In this document: in pieces, positions 31,401 through 33,325 of the stretch
Position numbering within the stretch: the first letter of the stretch is position 1
How the letters are laid out: each line of letters starts with the position of its first letter
Program-made: the position numbers and the translations under genes
Assembly (NCBI GenBank): GCA_001430745.1
Contig: KQ481938.1
Span: forward strand, 1,114,435-1,147,759
Reading direction: 5' to 3'
DNA: 33,325 bases
DNA from: Auxenochlorella pyrenoidosa
Taxonomy: Eukaryota > Chlorophyta > Trebouxiophyceae > Chlorellales > Chlorellaceae
Notes under the pieces: model-generated
Told to the model about the DNA's origin: nothing
Seen by the model: only the letters and a program-made list of their open reading frames with translations
The model's database searches: none

Positions 31401-33325
31401 GGAGCAGCTCCAGGTGTGTGCCGCCAACGCCGGAGGGCACACTGGACGCTGGTGCAGGCGGTTTTGAGTGCCGATCATGGTGCAGCGACCAGGATCCATC
31501 CGCGTGCAGGAGAGCCGTGCAGGGGAGCATTGCATGGGCGTTCACGTGGCATGTGGTCCGGCGGCGCTTCTGCAGCCAGATGTGACCCTCCATCACTCCC
31601 GTGTGCACGCGGCCCCCTCCCCTGCAGGCCGCGCTCTGCTACCTGTCCCCACAGGAGGTGCAGTGCCTGCTGGGCTGGATCATCACCAAGCATGGCTCGG
31701 CGCTGGGGCCCCGCAGCGGCCCCGCAGGCAGCGAGCTTCTCAGCAGCAGCGCGGCGGCCGCTGCTGCCCGCGGCAAAGGGTACCCCAGCGGCGACGACGC
31801 CGGCAGCAGCAGCGGCGGCGGCAGCAGCGTCACCAGCAGCGGCGGCAGCAGCAGCAGCGGCGGCGAAGACTTTGCCAGCACGCCAGACCTGGGCAGCCCG
31901 TCTGCGGGCGCTGCGCTGGTGGCGTCGGGCGGCAGCGCCCTGACGGGGCGCGGCGGGCAGCAGCGGGACGCCCGGCTGCCCAGCTACGAGCCCGGCTGCG
32001 CCTCTGTCTTCGGCTTCAGCTCAGAGGCTGCACGCAGCAGTGGCGGCGGCGACGGCGGCGATAGCGCAGGCTCTGGGGGCGAGGGCGCGGCGCTGCTGGG
32101 CCAGCAGCTGGCGTTGCTGGCGGGCCAGCCCGCGGGGCTGCTGCGCGAGCTGCCCGAGGGGCGGGGCCTCACCGGGGAGGAGGTGCTGGAGCCGCACGCC
32201 TGGTGGATCGACCACCTCTCACACAAGGTGCGCCGCCGGCGCCTTCCTCCTTCCTCCTGCTCCTGCTGATGCCACATCCCTGCACCTTTTCACGCATCCC
32301 TTTCTCCTCAGTAGCTCGCCGCAACGTGCCCTGCCTTCTCCGGGCTGTGGGCGCCTGCATCTGTGCCCATGCACGTGCCCACGTCTGCGCTGCCGGCCTC
32401 CTCGCCCTCCTGAGGCGTGCGCGCCCGCCTGTGCACAACCCCCTGGCCTCCTGCAGAGCTGGCACGACTTCCCTGGTGACGGCGGCGCCGAGGTGTACCT
32501 CCTGCAGTGGGTGTATGGCAACGTGGCGCACGCCCCCACAGGTGAGGGGGCGGGGCAGGCGACGGCAGTTGGCTTCAGGGCGGTGCGCTGTGCTTGACAG
32601 GCTGCTGCGCGGCATCTGCACACTTGGGACCCTGGAGCGGCGCACCCTGCATGCCACCTCGGCGCGGCTGGGCTGCCTGACGCCGCAGCGAGTGGGAGCC
32701 ACTGCACGCTGGCCGGAAACACAGCACACAGGCGTGCGAGCCGGTTGCACATCGTCAGGCATTGTCAACAGTTATCTGACCGCATGATCTGGCGACTGTG
32801 CCCGTCTTCCTCCTTGCAGAGGACTTCCTGGAGCGGCAGCGCCTCGCTGCGGGGGCCAAGGGCTGCGACAGCGCGCTGATGGACTGCCTGTCCGAGCTGG
32901 CAGACGCGTGGCGCCAGCTGGCCGCCGCCAGCGCGCGCAAGCGGCACCTGCAGAGCCTGCGCGACGGCGTGCGGGAGGAGGCGGCGGCGGTGCGGTCGTT
33001 CGAGGAGGCTGGCGCCGCGGCGCTGCGCACGCAGGTGCGCGGGGCGCCTGCAGGCATGCTTGCCTTCCGGTCGGTGTGCCAGCTGGGCTGCCGGCTCACT
33101 GGCTGGCCCGAACATGGGGCGCCGGCGCCATACACAGCTGCTGCAGTGAACAGGCCTGGCGCTCGGCCAACAACTCGGGCACCCTCAGCCCACCGCCTCC
33201 CCGCCAAGCGCCCGCCCCTCCCCACCGGAACCAGAGCGCCCACGCCCCCCTCCTCTTTCCCTCCCCCCGTCCTCGTCCTCTCCCTGCACCTCTGTTTGCT
33301 TCAGGCCGCCGAGTTTTTCGACGAG
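28456..33325 (+). CDS. C2H2 finger protein resembling plant DUF629-type ubiquitin hydrolase-related proteins, 3' end outside window
   Basis: Exons: 28456-28631, 28925-29048, 29311-29490, 29670-29811, 30035-30258, 30530-30626, 30815-31413, 31628-32227, 32457-32541, 32820-33034, 33305 onward; 821 residues visible. The N-terminus is basic (MGRRKK), followed by helical Leu/Gln segments. Residues about 183-208 (ESFWRQLGPAERRKLLRV) and the finger C241, C244, H257, H262 (C-x2-C-x12-H-x4-H, in YWRCPCCD...FVQHVQLYH) follow the order seen in plant DUF627/DUF629 proteins, where an 'FW...R..LL.V' helix precedes a finger. A second Cys-rich piece follows (CTKCLKE, CMTCCWDEQ). Two 200-residue exons are rich in Gly/Ser/Ala with acidic patches. 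A helical region (about 740-815) follows. No USP catalytic domain is visible; it could lie beyond the window. Introns 1 and 3 look GC-AG. Family assignment is tentative. Confidence 0.75.
29491..29669 (+). other. DUF629-like gene intron 3, GC-AG type
   Basis: The exon ends RRKGQ at CAG followed by GCAAGT, the ideal GC-donor consensus. The acceptor GCGCAG leads into KVDRRAEGG in phase 0. No GT donor nearby keeps the frame into the FGVESFWRQL segment. Confidence 0.75.
29832..29861. repeat. (CTGG)n tetranucleotide microsatellite
   Basis: Seven uninterrupted copies of a four-base unit, starting about 20 nt after the donor of intron 4 of the DUF629-like gene. Confidence 0.9.

Overview
This window looks like nuclear DNA of a green alga, most likely Chlorella-like (Trebouxiophyceae). 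It is strongly GC-rich. Its genes are split into many short exons by introns of roughly 60-450 nt, mostly with CAG/TAG acceptors, and the proteins carry long Ala/Gln/Gly/Pro low-complexity tracts. The products are eukaryotic: an ER dolichol-pathway mannosyltransferase, a secreted GH1 glycosidase, an APE2-type nuclease and a tryptophan synthase alpha chain with a plastid-type transit peptide. There is no operon structure, ribosome-binding-site pattern, CRISPR array or recognisable tRNA. All exon models come from reading splice sites and family motifs by eye. Where I give exon coordinates, the codon phases across the junctions were checked.

Layout. (1) Minus, 2756 to beyond base 1: a Gln/Ala-rich hypothetical nuclear protein with a very long last visible exon. 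(2) Minus, 6196-3096: ALG1, eight exons. (3) 6197-7001: AT-richer intergenic DNA with a TGACGTCA palindrome. (4) Minus, 11399-7002: family 1 beta-glucosidase-like protein, 14 exons. (5) Plus, 11645-14781: APE2 AP endonuclease, nine exons, ending in a PCNA-binding motif. It is divergent from the glycosidase across 245 bp. (6) Plus, 15096-18739 and (7) plus, 18989-25058: two tandem paralogues of a multidomain protein I do not recognise as a named family. They share a PHD/RING-like Cys-His domain, UBA-type sequence, Trp-rich (WG/GW) disordered segments and a conserved extreme C-terminus. The second is interrupted by an assembly gap (21098-21660). (8) Minus, 28122-25339: tryptophan synthase alpha, nine exons. 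(9) Plus, 28456 to beyond 33325: a protein resembling the plant DUF629-type 'ubiquitin hydrolase-related' proteins, 11 exons visible.

The genes are metabolically unrelated, as expected for a nuclear locus. The two most notable points are the tandem paralogue pair, which looks like an adaptor for RNA silencing or translation control (inference only), and the unusually large number of GC-AG introns. At least eight of about 64 inferred introns are best explained by a GC donor. In one case the paralogue has a GT donor at the homologous splice site.
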